Assembly: GCA_016870865.1 (NCBI GenBank)
Contig: VGAC01000008.1
Location: 1 to 64,000 of the forward strand
Direction of reading: 5' to 3'
Length of the DNA: 64,000 nucleotides
From: Actinomycetota bacterium
GTDB taxonomy: Bacteria > Actinomycetota > Acidimicrobiia > Acidimicrobiales > Ilumatobacteraceae
Of this stretch, positions 51,529-59,862 are shown in pieces. The translations under genes were made by a program, and so were the position numbers. A model generated the notes under the pieces. That model saw only the letters and a list, made by a program, of their open reading frames with translations, was not told the DNA's origin and searched no databases. Each line of letters starts with the position of its first letter. Position 1 is the first letter of the stretch.

Positions 51529-52506
51529 ATGAAGCCGTTCCGTTTCGGAGTGCAGTCTTACAACGCAGAGACGCCGCAGGCGTGGCGTGACAAGGTGAAA
51601 AAAGCCGAGGACCTCGGATACTCCGCCTTCCACCTCGCCGATCACCTGCTCGGGCCCGGGCCCGCGCTCAAGAAATGCAACCACCCGGTGCAGGGTCTGG
51701 CCGCGGTGCCCGCGATGGCCGTTGCCGCCGAGGCGACATCCACGATCAAGGTTGGTTGCCGCGTTTTTTGCATCGACTACCGCCCTGCCGCGGTGTTGAT
51801 CAAGGAAGCCGCGACCCTCGACTTTTTTTCGGGCGGTCGCCTCGAGTTCGGACTCGGCGCCGGTTGGTTGGAAGCCGAATACGAAGCCCTCGGCATCAAG
51901 ATGGATCCGGCAGGGGAGCGCGTGACACGCATGGAGGAATGCGTGAAGGCGGCAAAGGTCGCCTTCGCCGGCGGTGAGGTGCACTACGACGGCAAGTACG
52001 TCAAACTCCACGACTACGAGTCGCTGCCCGCGCCCGCCAATCCGAACGGCATCCAAATCATGATCGGTGGGGGCAGCAAGCGCGTGCTCACGATTGCGGG
52101 CCGTGAGGCGAACATTGTCTCCTACAACTTCGACAACTCAAGTGGCAAGATCGGCCCCTACGGCGCACAGAGCAGCACCGCGGAACTCACGGCGCAGAAG
52201 GTGGCGTGGGTCAAGGCGGGTGCCGAATCGGCGGGCCGCAAGATGTCCGAACTCGAGTTCGAGATCGGCGCGTACTTCACCGTGGTCACGCCCGACCCCG
52301 ACAGTGTCAATGCTAATTTCGCGAAAATGTTCGGCATCACGCCCGAGGCGATGGCCGATCATCCCCACGCCTACATCGGCACCGCCGACCAGATCTGCGA
52401 CATCATCCAGGATCGCCGCGAAAAGTACGGCATCAGCTACTTCACCGTGAGTGAAGGCAACCTCGAGGCCTTTGCTCCGGTCGTCAGCCGTCTCACGGGA
52501 AAGTAG
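51529..52506 (+). CDS. LLM-class F420-dependent oxidoreductase
   Basis: A 325-residue luciferase-like F420-type oxidoreductase resembling the TIGR03621 group. It starts FRFGVQSYNAETPQAWRDKV, then GYSAFHLADHLLGPGPAL, KVGCRVFCIDYRPAAVLIKEAATLDFFSGGRLEFGLGAGW (quoted in part as ATLDFFSGGRLEFGLGAGW) and IMIGGGSKRVL. A good CAGGGGG binding site precedes the ATG. It is flanked by acyl-CoA dehydrogenase and acyl-CoA synthetase genes, suggesting an acyl-CoA-linked or aromatic/steroid-type pathway, but this is inference. Confidence 0.88.
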   Translation: MKPFRFGVQSYNAETPQAWRDKVKKAEDLGYSAFHLADHLLGPGPALKKCNHPVQGLAAVPAMAVAAEATSTIKVGCRVFCIDYRPAAVLIKEAATLDFFSGGRLEFGLGAGWLEAEYEALGIKMDPAGERVTRMEECVKAAKVAFAGGEVHYDGKYVKLHDYESLPAPANPNGIQIMIGGGSKRVLTIAGREANIVSYNFDNSSGKIGPYGAQSSTAELTAQKVAWVKAGAESAGRKMSELEFEIGAYFTVVTPDPDSVNANFAKMFGITPEAMADHPHAYIGTADQICDIIQDRREKYGISYFTVSEGNLEAFAPVVSRLTGK

Positions 52507-52509
52507 GAT
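52504..52509 (+). promoter_or_regulatory. -10 element of acyl-CoA synthetase gene, leaderless type
   Basis: TAGGAT overlaps the LLM stop codon and ends 8 nt before ATG 52518. It would give this gene its own leaderless transcript. Confidence 0.45.
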
Positions 52510-52517
52510 CAAACTCC

Positions 52518-54104
52518 ATGTCACAGAACATTTCATCGGTCGGGGACATCATCAGGGTGCACGGTGCCGAGCGCGCCGGGCAGACCGCGGTCATTCAGGG
52601 TGACCGTTCACTCACCTGGGGCGAGCTCTACGCGCGGTCGAAGAAACTTTCCCAGGCGCTTGCGGGAGTCGGCGTCGGGTCGGAAACGCGCGTGTCCTTT
52701 CTCGACAAGAACTCCGTCGAACACTTCGAAGTCTTCTTCGCCTGCAGCCTTTTGAATGCGGTGTCGGTCGACGTCAACTGGCGTTTGGCACCACCCGAGG
52801 TCGCCTACATCGTGAACGACGCCGAGTCGCGCGTCTTCATCGCGCACAACGACTTCCGTGCGGTACTCGATGCGATCGCGGGCGAACTGCATCCCGATTC
52901 GCTCGTCGTGATCATCGGTGGCGACGCTGCACCCGTCGGCGAGTTGCGCACCGTCGCCTACGAGGACTTCCTCGCCGGTGGCACCGAGACCGACCCCGGC
53001 GTTCAGGGTGGGGCGGACGATGTTGCGTTCCAACTGTATTCCAGCGGCACCACGGGTCGGCCCAAGGGCGTCATGTTGACGAACAACAACTTCTTCGCAC
53101 TCATGCCTCTTGCCAAGGACATGTGGGAACTCGATGCCGACTCGGTGAACATGATCGCGATGCCGCTCTTCCACATCGGTGGCGGCGGCTGGGCGGTCGC
53201 GGGCATGTACTGCGGCTGCAAGTCGATCATCGTCCGCGACCTCGACCCGTCGGCCATCGTCAAGTTGATCCCGTCCCAGAAGGTGACCCACGCCTTCCTC
53301 GTGCCGGCCGTATTCCAGTTCATGTTGATGGTCCCCGATGTCGACAAGGGCGACTTTGCCAGTCTCAAGGTGTTCGTATACGGCGCATCACCGATCTCCG
53401 AAGACGTGCTGGCCCGTTCGGTCAAGACGTTTAAGTGCAAGTTCTGGCAGGCCTACGGCCTCACCGAAACCACCGGAGCCGTGGTCAACCTCGCGCCCGA
53501 GGACCACGATCCCGACGGTCCGAACAAGCACCGTCTGCGTTCGTGCGGCAAGCCCGGCCCCGGCGTCGGGGTTCGTGTCGTGGACTCGTCAACCGGCAAC
53601 GACGTGAAGGTGGGCGAAGTCGGTGAGATTTGGTTGAACGGCCCGCAAATCATGAAGGGCTACTGGAAGATGCCCGAAGCGACGGCCGACTCGATCGTGG
53701 CGGGCGGGTGGTTCAGAAGTGGGGACGCAGGCTACTTCGACGCCGATGGCTATCTGTACATCCACGACCGCGTCAAGGACATGATCGTGTCAGGCGGCGA
53801 GAATGTTTATCCGGCCGAGGTGGAAAACGTGTTGATGGCGCATCCCGCGATCGCCGACGTCGCCGTCATCGGAGTCCCGCACGAAAAGTGGGGTGAAACC
53901 GCAAAGGCGATCGTGGTGCGCAAGCCGAATGTCGAGGTGACCGAGCAGGAGATCATCGACTTCAGCCGTGAGCGCCTGGCCAAGTTCAAGTGTCCGACGA
54001 GCGTGGATTGGGTCGACGCGCTACCACGAAACCCCAGCGGCAAGGTCCTCAAGAAAGACCTGCGGGCACCGTACTGGGCCGGTCGTTCGCGCAACGTGAA
54101 CTGA
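52518..54104 (+). CDS. Acyl-CoA synthetase (AMP-binding, long-chain type)
   Basis: A 528-residue ANL ligase activating a carboxylic acid to acyl-CoA. Motifs: P-loop YSSGTTGRPKGVMLTN, PLFHIGGGGWAVAGMYCG, YGLTETTGAVV, GEIWLNGPQIMKGYWK, GWFRSGDAGYFDADGYLYIHDRVKDMI (key part SGDAGYFDADGYLYIHDR), SGGENVYPAEVENVL and the C-terminal catalytic Lys in NPSGKVLKKDLR. It is the last gene of the unit starting at 50361. Chain length or aromatic preference is not clear. Confidence 0.92.
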   Translation: MSQNISSVGDIIRVHGAERAGQTAVIQGDRSLTWGELYARSKKLSQALAGVGVGSETRVSFLDKNSVEHFEVFFACSLLNAVSVDVNWRLAPPEVAYIVNDAESRVFIAHNDFRAVLDAIAGELHPDSLVVIIGGDAAPVGELRTVAYEDFLAGGTETDPGVQGGADDVAFQLYSSGTTGRPKGVMLTNNNFFALMPLAKDMWELDADSVNMIAMPLFHIGGGGWAVAGMYCGCKSIIVRDLDPSAIVKLIPSQKVTHAFLVPAVFQFMLMVPDVDKGDFASLKVFVYGASPISEDVLARSVKTFKCKFWQAYGLTETTGAVVNLAPEDHDPDGPNKHRLRSCGKPGPGVGVRVVDSSTGNDVKVGEVGEIWLNGPQIMKGYWKMPEATADSIVAGGWFRSGDAGYFDADGYLYIHDRVKDMIVSGGENVYPAEVENVLMAHPAIADVAVIGVPHEKWGETAKAIVVRKPNVEVTEQEIIDFSRERLAKFKCPTSVDWVDALPRNPSGKVLKKDLRAPYWAGRSRNVN

Positions 54105-54248
54105 TCTGCACGAAACTTTTTCGGAAACAGACTTCTGCTCTGCCCCGTAATGAAAATGCAAAGGAGCCTCGGGTTCCGGCAAACTCAGCGTTTCCGACCG
54201 GTTCGAGCACTCGCGTGAAGCGTTTCGGGAACATTTTGGGAACACCAG

Positions 54249-54401
54249 ATGTTGTTCGGCGTCATGTTGGGCACGGGTTTATGGGTGTTGCTTGCGACCA
54301 TTTTCAATCTGATCACCGATCTGGTCGGCGGCGTGCGGGTCACGGTGCTCGAAGAAGAGGTTCGCATCGTCTCGGTTGAGGCTGACGAAACAGCGCTTTA
54401 G
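54249..54401 (+). CDS. Small single-pass membrane protein
   Basis: A 50-residue open frame, MLFGVMLGTGLWVLLATIFN as a transmembrane helix, then NLITDLVGG and an acidic C-terminal tail (VLEEEVRIVSVEADETAL). It lies in a 350-bp stretch after the acyl-CoA synthetase that is less GC-rich than its surroundings. The only ribosome-binding candidate is a weak GGGAAC about 8 nt upstream. I do not recognise it; the helix-plus-acidic-tail design is common for small membrane regulators. The remaining 144 bp upstream (54105-54248) contain no feature I can support. Confidence 0.45.
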   Translation: MLFGVMLGTGLWVLLATIFNLITDLVGGVRVTVLEEEVRIVSVEADETAL

Positions 54402-54461
54402 CTTTTGAGAGGTTTGGCATCAAGAGGTGCTAAAAATTGGCGCATCCAGAAAGAAGAACCA

Positions 54462-54911
54462 GTGACCAACCGAAATCTCGAAACCTTCGACAATCCGCCA
54501 ATCCCCCTGCAGGCCAAGCTTGCTGCCGCGTGGACCAGCTTCATGTTTTTCTATGTCTACGTCGACTATTTCAATCTCTTCAAGCCTGGCGTCATCGACG
54601 ATTTACGGGCCGGTGTCGTTTTCGAGTTCGACATCACACCGATATTGTTGACCGTGTTTCTCGCTCTGATAGGGATCCCAGCTCTGATGGTTGTGCTATC
54701 AATGGTGCTTCCCGCTCGGGTGAACCGTGCCATCAACATCTCCGTCGCATCTCTGTACATTCCCGTCACGGTGTTCAACGCGGTCGGGGAGTCCAGCAAC
54801 TGGGCCCCCTTCTACGGTCTTTCCATCGGAACCGAGGTAGTGCTCCTGGTCTTTATTCTGCGCTCGGCCTGGACATGGCCTCGTACGCAATCACGGTCTT
54901 TGCCGGTTTGA
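54462..54911 (+). CDS. DUF6326-like four-helix membrane protein
   Basis: A 149-residue membrane protein with four predicted helices: LAAAWTSFMFFYVYVDYF, ITPILLTVFLALIGIPALMV, AINISVASLYIPVTVFN and GTEVVLLVFILRSAWTWP. The pattern AAWTSFMFFYVYVDYFNLFKPG with PALMVVLSMVLPARVNRAIN resembles the DUF6326 family as I remember it. Function is unknown. GTG 54462 is chosen (VTNRNLETFDN). It stands between a small membrane protein and the metal transporter. Confidence 0.7.
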   Translation: MTNRNLETFDNPPIPLQAKLAAAWTSFMFFYVYVDYFNLFKPGVIDDLRAGVVFEFDITPILLTVFLALIGIPALMVVLSMVLPARVNRAINISVASLYIPVTVFNAVGESSNWAPFYGLSIGTEVVLLVFILRSAWTWPRTQSRSLPV

Positions 54912-54976
54912 CACCAGAGGAAAAAAAATTGTCTGTCGAAGAGCACGAACGTCATTGCTCGCGATAGAAAGAGGAA

Positions 54977-56032
54977 ATGACCCAGAAAACCAACTTCATT
55001 CTTGCGATTGGCCTTTTGTTCACTTCTTCGATGCTCGTGTCCTGCGGGGATGATTCGAGTTCAGCCGACGGTGACTCGGACGGAGCAGTGTCGTGTTCCG
55101 GCGGCGCGGTCGTCGACGGCCGTTCGATCCGCATCGCCACGACCGTGGCGCCGATCACGAACATCGTCGCCAACATTGCGGCCGACACGGATGCCGTGAT
55201 CGAGGGACTCGTACCCGAGGGCACCAACTCCCATACGTTCGAGCCACCACCGAGTGCCGCAGAGACTCTGGAGACAGCCGACATTGTCTTCATCAATGGT
55301 CTCGTGCTCGAAGAGCCGACCAAGGATCTCGCCCTCGCCAACCTCGCCGCTGGTGCAACCGTTTGCGAGCTCGGCACGCAGATCCTCCCCGAGAGCGAAT
55401 GGATCTTCGATTTCTCCTTTCCCGAAGAAGGGGGAAAGCCGAACCCTCACTTGTGGACCAATCCCCCGATGGTGAAGGAGTACGCCCAACTCGTCGCCGA
55501 CGCGTTGTCGGAACGTGACCCGGCCAACGCCGACACCTATTCCTCGAATCTCGAGCGGTTCAGTGCGAAGGTCGATGCACTCGATGTGGCCGTTCGCACG
55601 GCCAGCGAAACTGTCGACACCGAATCACGCAAGCTCGTCACCTACCACGATGCCTATGCTTATTTCGCGAAGGAATACGACTGGACCGTCGTCGGAGCGA
55701 TTCAGCCCTCGTCGTTCGAAGAGCCGACCCCCAAGGAGATTGCCGATCTCATTTTGCAGGTCAAGGAAGAGGGCGTGAAGGCCGTCTTCGGCAGCGAGGT
55801 TTTTCCATCGCCGGTTCTCGAACAGATCGGTAAGGAAGCCGGCGTCTCCTACATCGACGTGTTGCGCGACGACGATCTACTGGGTGAACCCGGCGATGCC
55901 GAACACACATGGATGGGCCTCATGAGATTCAACTACGTGACGATGATCGAGGCACTGGGCGGAGACGCATCGGCACTCAAGGCACTTGACGTCTCGGACG
56001 TCTCGACGGACAGGGCAAATTACCCACAATGA
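54977..56032 (+). CDS. Zn/Mn ABC transporter substrate-binding lipoprotein
   Basis: A 351-residue cluster A-I metal-binding lipoprotein. The signal ends in a clear lipobox (SSMLVSC, lipidated Cys), followed by a Ser/Asp-rich linker. Metal ligands are visible as His in NSHTFEP, His in GKPNPHLW, His in LVTYHDAYAYF and Asp in VLRDDDLLG. His-His-His-Asp matches ZnuA/TroA rather than the Glu-containing Mn-only type. No His-rich loop. It heads a three-gene transporter and overlaps the ATPase start (ATGA). Confidence 0.9.
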   Translation: MTQKTNFILAIGLLFTSSMLVSCGDDSSSADGDSDGAVSCSGGAVVDGRSIRIATTVAPITNIVANIAADTDAVIEGLVPEGTNSHTFEPPPSAAETLETADIVFINGLVLEEPTKDLALANLAAGATVCELGTQILPESEWIFDFSFPEEGGKPNPHLWTNPPMVKEYAQLVADALSERDPANADTYSSNLERFSAKVDALDVAVRTASETVDTESRKLVTYHDAYAYFAKEYDWTVVGAIQPSSFEEPTPKEIADLILQVKEEGVKAVFGSEVFPSPVLEQIGKEAGVSYIDVLRDDDLLGEPGDAEHTWMGLMRFNYVTMIEALGGDASALKALDVSDVSTDRANYPQ

Positions 56033-56826
56033 ACCTCAGGCCCGTTACCGACGACCGGTTGGTGTCGTGTCACCACCTCTCGTGCGCGTATGGCGACAAC
56101 GTGGTGGTCAGCGATGTCACCTTCGACGTCGAGCGGGGTGAGTTCGTCGGCATCGTCGGTCCATCGGGCTCCGGCAAGACCACGTTGCTGCGGGCGATTC
56201 TCGGAATGGCCAAGCCCGCACACGGCGAGGTCACCACGCGGAAGGATGTCCGTCTGGGATATGTGCCGCAGGTTGAGTCGGTGGACTGGAATTTCCCGGT
56301 CAAGGTCCTTGAGGTGATTGTGATGACCCGCGCCCAACGCCGCGTCCTTCCGCGCATCACCCCTGCCGAGCGTCGCGACGCAAACGACATGCTCGAGCGC
56401 ATCGGCCTCGGGGGGCTGGGTGACCGCCACATTCGCGAACTGTCGGGTGGGCAACAGCAGCGCGTCTTTATCGCGCGCGCTCTCTTCCACAACCCGGACC
56501 TTCTCGTCCTCGACGAACCAACGACGGGTGTCGACGTCCGCACGCGTCACGAGGTGTTGCACCTCCTCGCCGATCTGCACCGGGAGGGTATCTCGGTGCT
56601 GCTCACCACGCACGACCTCAACGGTCTCGCCGCCCACCTGCCGCGCCTGGTGTGTCTGAACCGCGAGATCATCGCCGATGGGAGTCCTCGTGAGGTTCTC
56701 GTGCCCGATGTGCTCGAGCGCCTCTATGGCGCGCCGATGTACGTGCTCGAGCACGGTGGTATGCCGGTGGTGCTCGACCACACCGAGGGTGTGGTCGTCG
56801 AGCCTTTGCGCCCGCGAGCGGTGTAG
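56029..56826 (+). CDS. Zn/Mn ABC transporter ATP-binding protein
   Basis: A 265-residue ABC ATPase: Walker A GPSGSGKTTLL, Q-loop GYVPQVESVDWNFPVKV, signature LSGGQQQR, Walker B LLVLDEPTTGVD and H-loop TTHDLNG. The VDWNFPV segment after the Q-loop is typical of manganese/iron (MntA/SitB-type) ATPases, in slight tension with the Zn-like ligands of the binding protein. ATG 56029 overlaps the upstream stop. Confidence 0.93.
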   Translation: MNLRPVTDDRLVSCHHLSCAYGDNVVVSDVTFDVERGEFVGIVGPSGSGKTTLLRAILGMAKPAHGEVTTRKDVRLGYVPQVESVDWNFPVKVLEVIVMTRAQRRVLPRITPAERRDANDMLERIGLGGLGDRHIRELSGGQQQRVFIARALFHNPDLLVLDEPTTGVDVRTRHEVLHLLADLHREGISVLLTTHDLNGLAAHLPRLVCLNREIIADGSPREVLVPDVLERLYGAPMYVLEHGGMPVVLDHTEGVVVEPLRPRAV

Positions 56827-56828
56827 AA

Positions 56829-57686
56829 GTGTCGGGAGGTCTCGCGGCAGATCTTTTCGAGCCGTATGGTTTCGAATTCTTCCGTAACGGCACGGTCGTC
56901 GCCGTCGTCGCCGGTGCGCTGTGTGGTCTGCTGGGCGTTTTCGTCATTCTGCGGGGCATGTCGTACATCGGTCATGGCTTGTCGCACGCAGTGTTCGGTG
57001 GCGCGGCGGCTTCCGCAGTGATGAATTTCAACTACTTCATCGGTGCTGGCTTGTGGGGTGTCGTGTCGGGCGTCCTCATCGGCCGTATCGCGCGCCGGCG
57101 AATCCTCGGTGCCGACGCCGCGATCGGTGTGGTGACCACAGCGTCGTTCGCCATCGGTCTCGCCTTGCTGAACCGCTACGGTCAGGCCAAGCGGAGCATC
57201 GAAGCAGTGCTGTTCGGCAGCGTGCTCGGCGTGAAGACAGGTGACATCGTCGCTGTTGCCATCGTGAGTTTGCTCGCGGTGGGTGTGATCGTCGTGGGGT
57301 ACCGGCACCTTCTGTTCTCCACGTTCGACCCCGAGGTCGCATCGGTTTCCGGTGTCCGGGTGTCGGTCATGGAGGTGACGCTCATGGTGATGCTGTCCTT
57401 GACGATCCTCGTCACGATGCGCGTCATCGGCACCTTGCTCATCTCCGCATTGCTCGTCATTCCGGCGGCGACCACGCGCATGCTGACCAGCCGTTTCTCC
57501 CGCATGTTGTGGCTGTCGCCCGTCATCGGCGCAAGCGGGGCATTTCTTGGCATGAACCTCGCCTACCACACCGACACATCAGCAGCGGCAATGATCATCA
57601 TCGTGTGTGCCACCGCGTTCACCGGTGTGTATTTCGCGTCAGGTGTGCGCGGCAAACGTCGCAGCGCTGCGCTAGGGCACCTGTAG
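56829..57686 (+). CDS. Zn/Mn ABC transporter permease (ABC-3 family)
   Basis: A 285-residue ABC-3 permease with about eight transmembrane helices. FFRNGTVVAVVAGALCGLLGVFVILRGMSYIGHGLSHAVFGG (key part LRGMSYIGHGLSHAVFGG) and VIGTLLISALLVIPAATTRMLT are characteristic of this family. GTG 56829 begins 2 nt after the ATPase stop. It completes a binding protein-ATPase-permease transporter. Its 3' end overlaps the convergent S51-like gene by 15 nt. Confidence 0.92.
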   Translation: MSGGLAADLFEPYGFEFFRNGTVVAVVAGALCGLLGVFVILRGMSYIGHGLSHAVFGGAAASAVMNFNYFIGAGLWGVVSGVLIGRIARRRILGADAAIGVVTTASFAIGLALLNRYGQAKRSIEAVLFGSVLGVKTGDIVAVAIVSLLAVGVIVVGYRHLLFSTFDPEVASVSGVRVSVMEVTLMVMLSLTILVTMRVIGTLLISALLVIPAATTRMLTSRFSRMLWLSPVIGASGAFLGMNLAYHTDTSAAAMIIIVCATAFTGVYFASGVRGKRRSAALGHL

Positions 57687-58937
57687 GACCCACTCGACGC
57701 CGGCGGGTGTGTCACGTACCTCGACCTTCGCGCCCGCCAAAGCATCGCGAATCACGTCGGAAAGGTCGTAACGCTTCTCGGCCCGTACGACCCGACGAAT
57801 CTCGAGGATCGCCTCGACGTAGGGAGCGACGGTGGCGTGCGGGTCGGCGAGACCCGACGATGCGGCCTCGCCCAACTTCAGGATCATTCCACGGAGCGTG
57901 TCGCGGGCGAAGTCCCCGTCGGTGCCCGTCAAGGTGTCGGCCAACCATTGGCGAATGTCGGCTTCGAGGTCGAGGACCGCGCGCGTGGCCGCAGAAGAGT
58001 CACGGGCAGCGAGTGCGGCGTCGAATTCCGCTTTGCGGGCTTGGGCCACGCCACGCAGCGACGCGGCTGCCGTCTCGTGCGTGTCGGGGGCTTGATTCGT
58101 TGTTCGCGGGGCGGGCACGGTGGGCACCACAGCGGTCGATTTGTCGCGGGGGTCTTGGAGAAGGGCAAGTGGAATCGTCTCGCCGGTAGCAAAGGTGCGT
58201 GAAGCACCCCTGATGCGAAGGGTCACGACACCGTTGCCGACGACGCGCGAAAAGCCCGCATCGAAGTCGATGACAAGCCCGGTGTGTTCGTCAACGCCGA
58301 GAACGTATTCGTGTTCGTCGAGTTCTTCTTCCAGTGCCGCGAGCCGACGTTCGCCGAGGTAGCAAAAGCGTGTGTCGTGATGTCCGCCCTCGGCGTTGTT
58401 GTAGTGGGGAATCACGACTGCCGGAATGCCGAGGTCACCGAGCAGGTTCAAGCCCTCGAGCCAGTAGGGCTCTTCACCGCACTTGTAGATTTCGTACACG
58501 GGAACTGTGCGTGAACCAAGGGTGAGCGCGGCCGCCGATGCGAATGTTACGACGCCCCCGGTACGGATCTTGGTGTGCAAGAGGTCGGGGATCGTCGTGC
58601 CTCTCCACTGTCGCAATGCATAGGTTGGAGATCCGGGTCCGGCGAACACGTAGTTCGCGTCGGTCAAGAGGTTGAGTCCGTGTTGGAGCGTCACGGGATC
58701 TGCCCCGCTGATACGGCCGAGTCCCGCCGGGGTGATCGTTGTGTTCACGCTGGTCCTGAAGTACTCCACGGCGCGAGTGGCTAGTTCGGGGGCGTTCTCC
58801 TGGAAGCCGTAGGGCGTGTCGAGAAGCACCGCCAAGGTTTGCCCGAGGCGGCCGACGAGTTCGCGGTGCACCTTGACCATCGTCGGGGCCGTTTCACCCG
58901 AGCCCATGACCGTGAGTACGCGTGGGAGTGAAGTCAT
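57672..58937 (-). CDS. Peptidase S51-like domain fused to CysRS-like C-terminal domain
   Basis: A 421-residue two-domain protein. Residues 1-270 resemble the cyanophycinase/peptidase E (S51) class I glutamine-amidotransferase-like fold: VLTVMGSGETAPTM, AGPGSPTYALRQW, a candidate nucleophile S134 in TFASAAALTL, and VIPHYNN. After a Pro/Thr linker (271-290), residues 300-421 resemble the anticodon-binding C-terminal part of cysteinyl-tRNA synthetases: EFDAALAARDSSAATRAVL, AILEIRRVVRAEKRYDLSDV and IRDALAGAKVEVRDTPAGVEW. There is no CysRS catalytic domain. ATG 58937 overlaps the hydrolase stop. Function unknown; a peptidase or thiol/cysteine-linked role is speculation. Confidence 0.75.
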   Translation of the reverse strand: MTSLPRVLTVMGSGETAPTMVKVHRELVGRLGQTLAVLLDTPYGFQENAPELATRAVEYFRTSVNTTITPAGLGRISGADPVTLQHGLNLLTDANYVFAGPGSPTYALRQWRGTTIPDLLHTKIRTGGVVTFASAAALTLGSRTVPVYEIYKCGEEPYWLEGLNLLGDLGIPAVVIPHYNNAEGGHHDTRFCYLGERRLAALEEELDEHEYVLGVDEHTGLVIDFDAGFSRVVGNGVVTLRIRGASRTFATGETIPLALLQDPRDKSTAVVPTVPAPRTTNQAPDTHETAAASLRGVAQARKAEFDAALAARDSSAATRAVLDLEADIRQWLADTLTGTDGDFARDTLRGMILKLGEAASSGLADPHATVAPYVEAILEIRRVVRAEKRYDLSDVIRDALAGAKVEVRDTPAGVEWVLQVP

Positions 58938-59815
58938 GAAAACAGGCCACCTTGTGTTTCCGCGTTCAATTCTTGTGCGACACGCAACGGGTGTTGCGCG
59001 TGCAGATCGTGGTCGGCACCGCGGTACCACGACACACCACCACGCCGCAGCAAACGCAGGGCGCGCTCGACGGCTTGGCGTTTGTCGGCGGCCCATCCGC
59101 GGACGTGTTGGTCGTCGTCGGCGACGGCGGGCATGAAGAGCACCGGCACCTCGATGTCGGGAAAGAGCGACTCCGGGTCGTGTTCCCACAGACCGCGGAG
59201 GATCTTCATGTGTCGGTCGCGCGACAACCACGGTCGGATGGTTCCATCGGCGAGGACCTCCATGTTCGCGAGTGACCCGGCTATTCCCTCCTCGGGCCAG
59301 TCGGGGTGGCCCGAGCGCATCGCAGATTCGAGTCTGCTCGCGGCCATGCCCAGAAGGTGGGGTGGCGCAAGTTGTGCCGCGCAGTCACCCCAATCGGGGT
59401 AGTGGCGGCGCAGGTGGATCGTGCCACCATCCACGGCCACGACCCCGCACACCGAGGCCGGCGAGCGGTACGCAAGTTCGACCACGACGTTCGCGCCCCA
59501 CGACTGGCCGGCGACGACGGGGCGTTCCAGACCCAGTGCGGCGATGAGAAGTTCGAGATCATGGGCCACGGTGACCATGTCGAATCCGTCATCAGGTTTG
59601 GTGCTGCGGCCGTGGCCACGCTGGTCGATGGCAACCACGGGGTGTCCCATTTCCGAAAGATGTCGCGCGACGCCGTCCCACAGCCTCGCGTTCGAAGCAA
59701 GGCCGTGGACCAAGACGAAGGGCCTGGCATCGGAGGCAGCGTTTTCTCCCCAAAAGACGCAGTGCAAGTCGAGACCGGCACGCACGGAGACCATTTCGCT
59801 GCGCGGTGCAACCAT
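58934..59815 (-). CDS. Alpha/beta hydrolase
   Basis: A 293-residue alpha/beta hydrolase with VLVHGLASNARLWDGV, IDQRGHGRSTKPDDGFD, nucleophile Ser in AGQSWGANVVVELA, acid region MPAVADDDQH and His in YRGADHDLHAQHP. The GQSWG elbow is found in many actinobacterial members. ATG 59815 is chosen; it overlaps the S51-like gene's start region by 4 nt, so the two are translated together. Substrate unknown. Confidence 0.85.
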   Translation of the reverse strand: MVAPRSEMVSVRAGLDLHCVFWGENAASDARPFVLVHGLASNARLWDGVARHLSEMGHPVVAIDQRGHGRSTKPDDGFDMVTVAHDLELLIAALGLERPVVAGQSWGANVVVELAYRSPASVCGVVAVDGGTIHLRRHYPDWGDCAAQLAPPHLLGMAASRLESAMRSGHPDWPEEGIAGSLANMEVLADGTIRPWLSRDRHMKILRGLWEHDPESLFPDIEVPVLFMPAVADDDQHVRGWAADKRQAVERALRLLRRGGVSWYRGADHDLHAQHPLRVAQELNAETQGGLFS

Positions 59816-59862
59816 TCCCCTAGTTTCGCACGGCACGGGATGAATGGCACGATGGAAGCACG

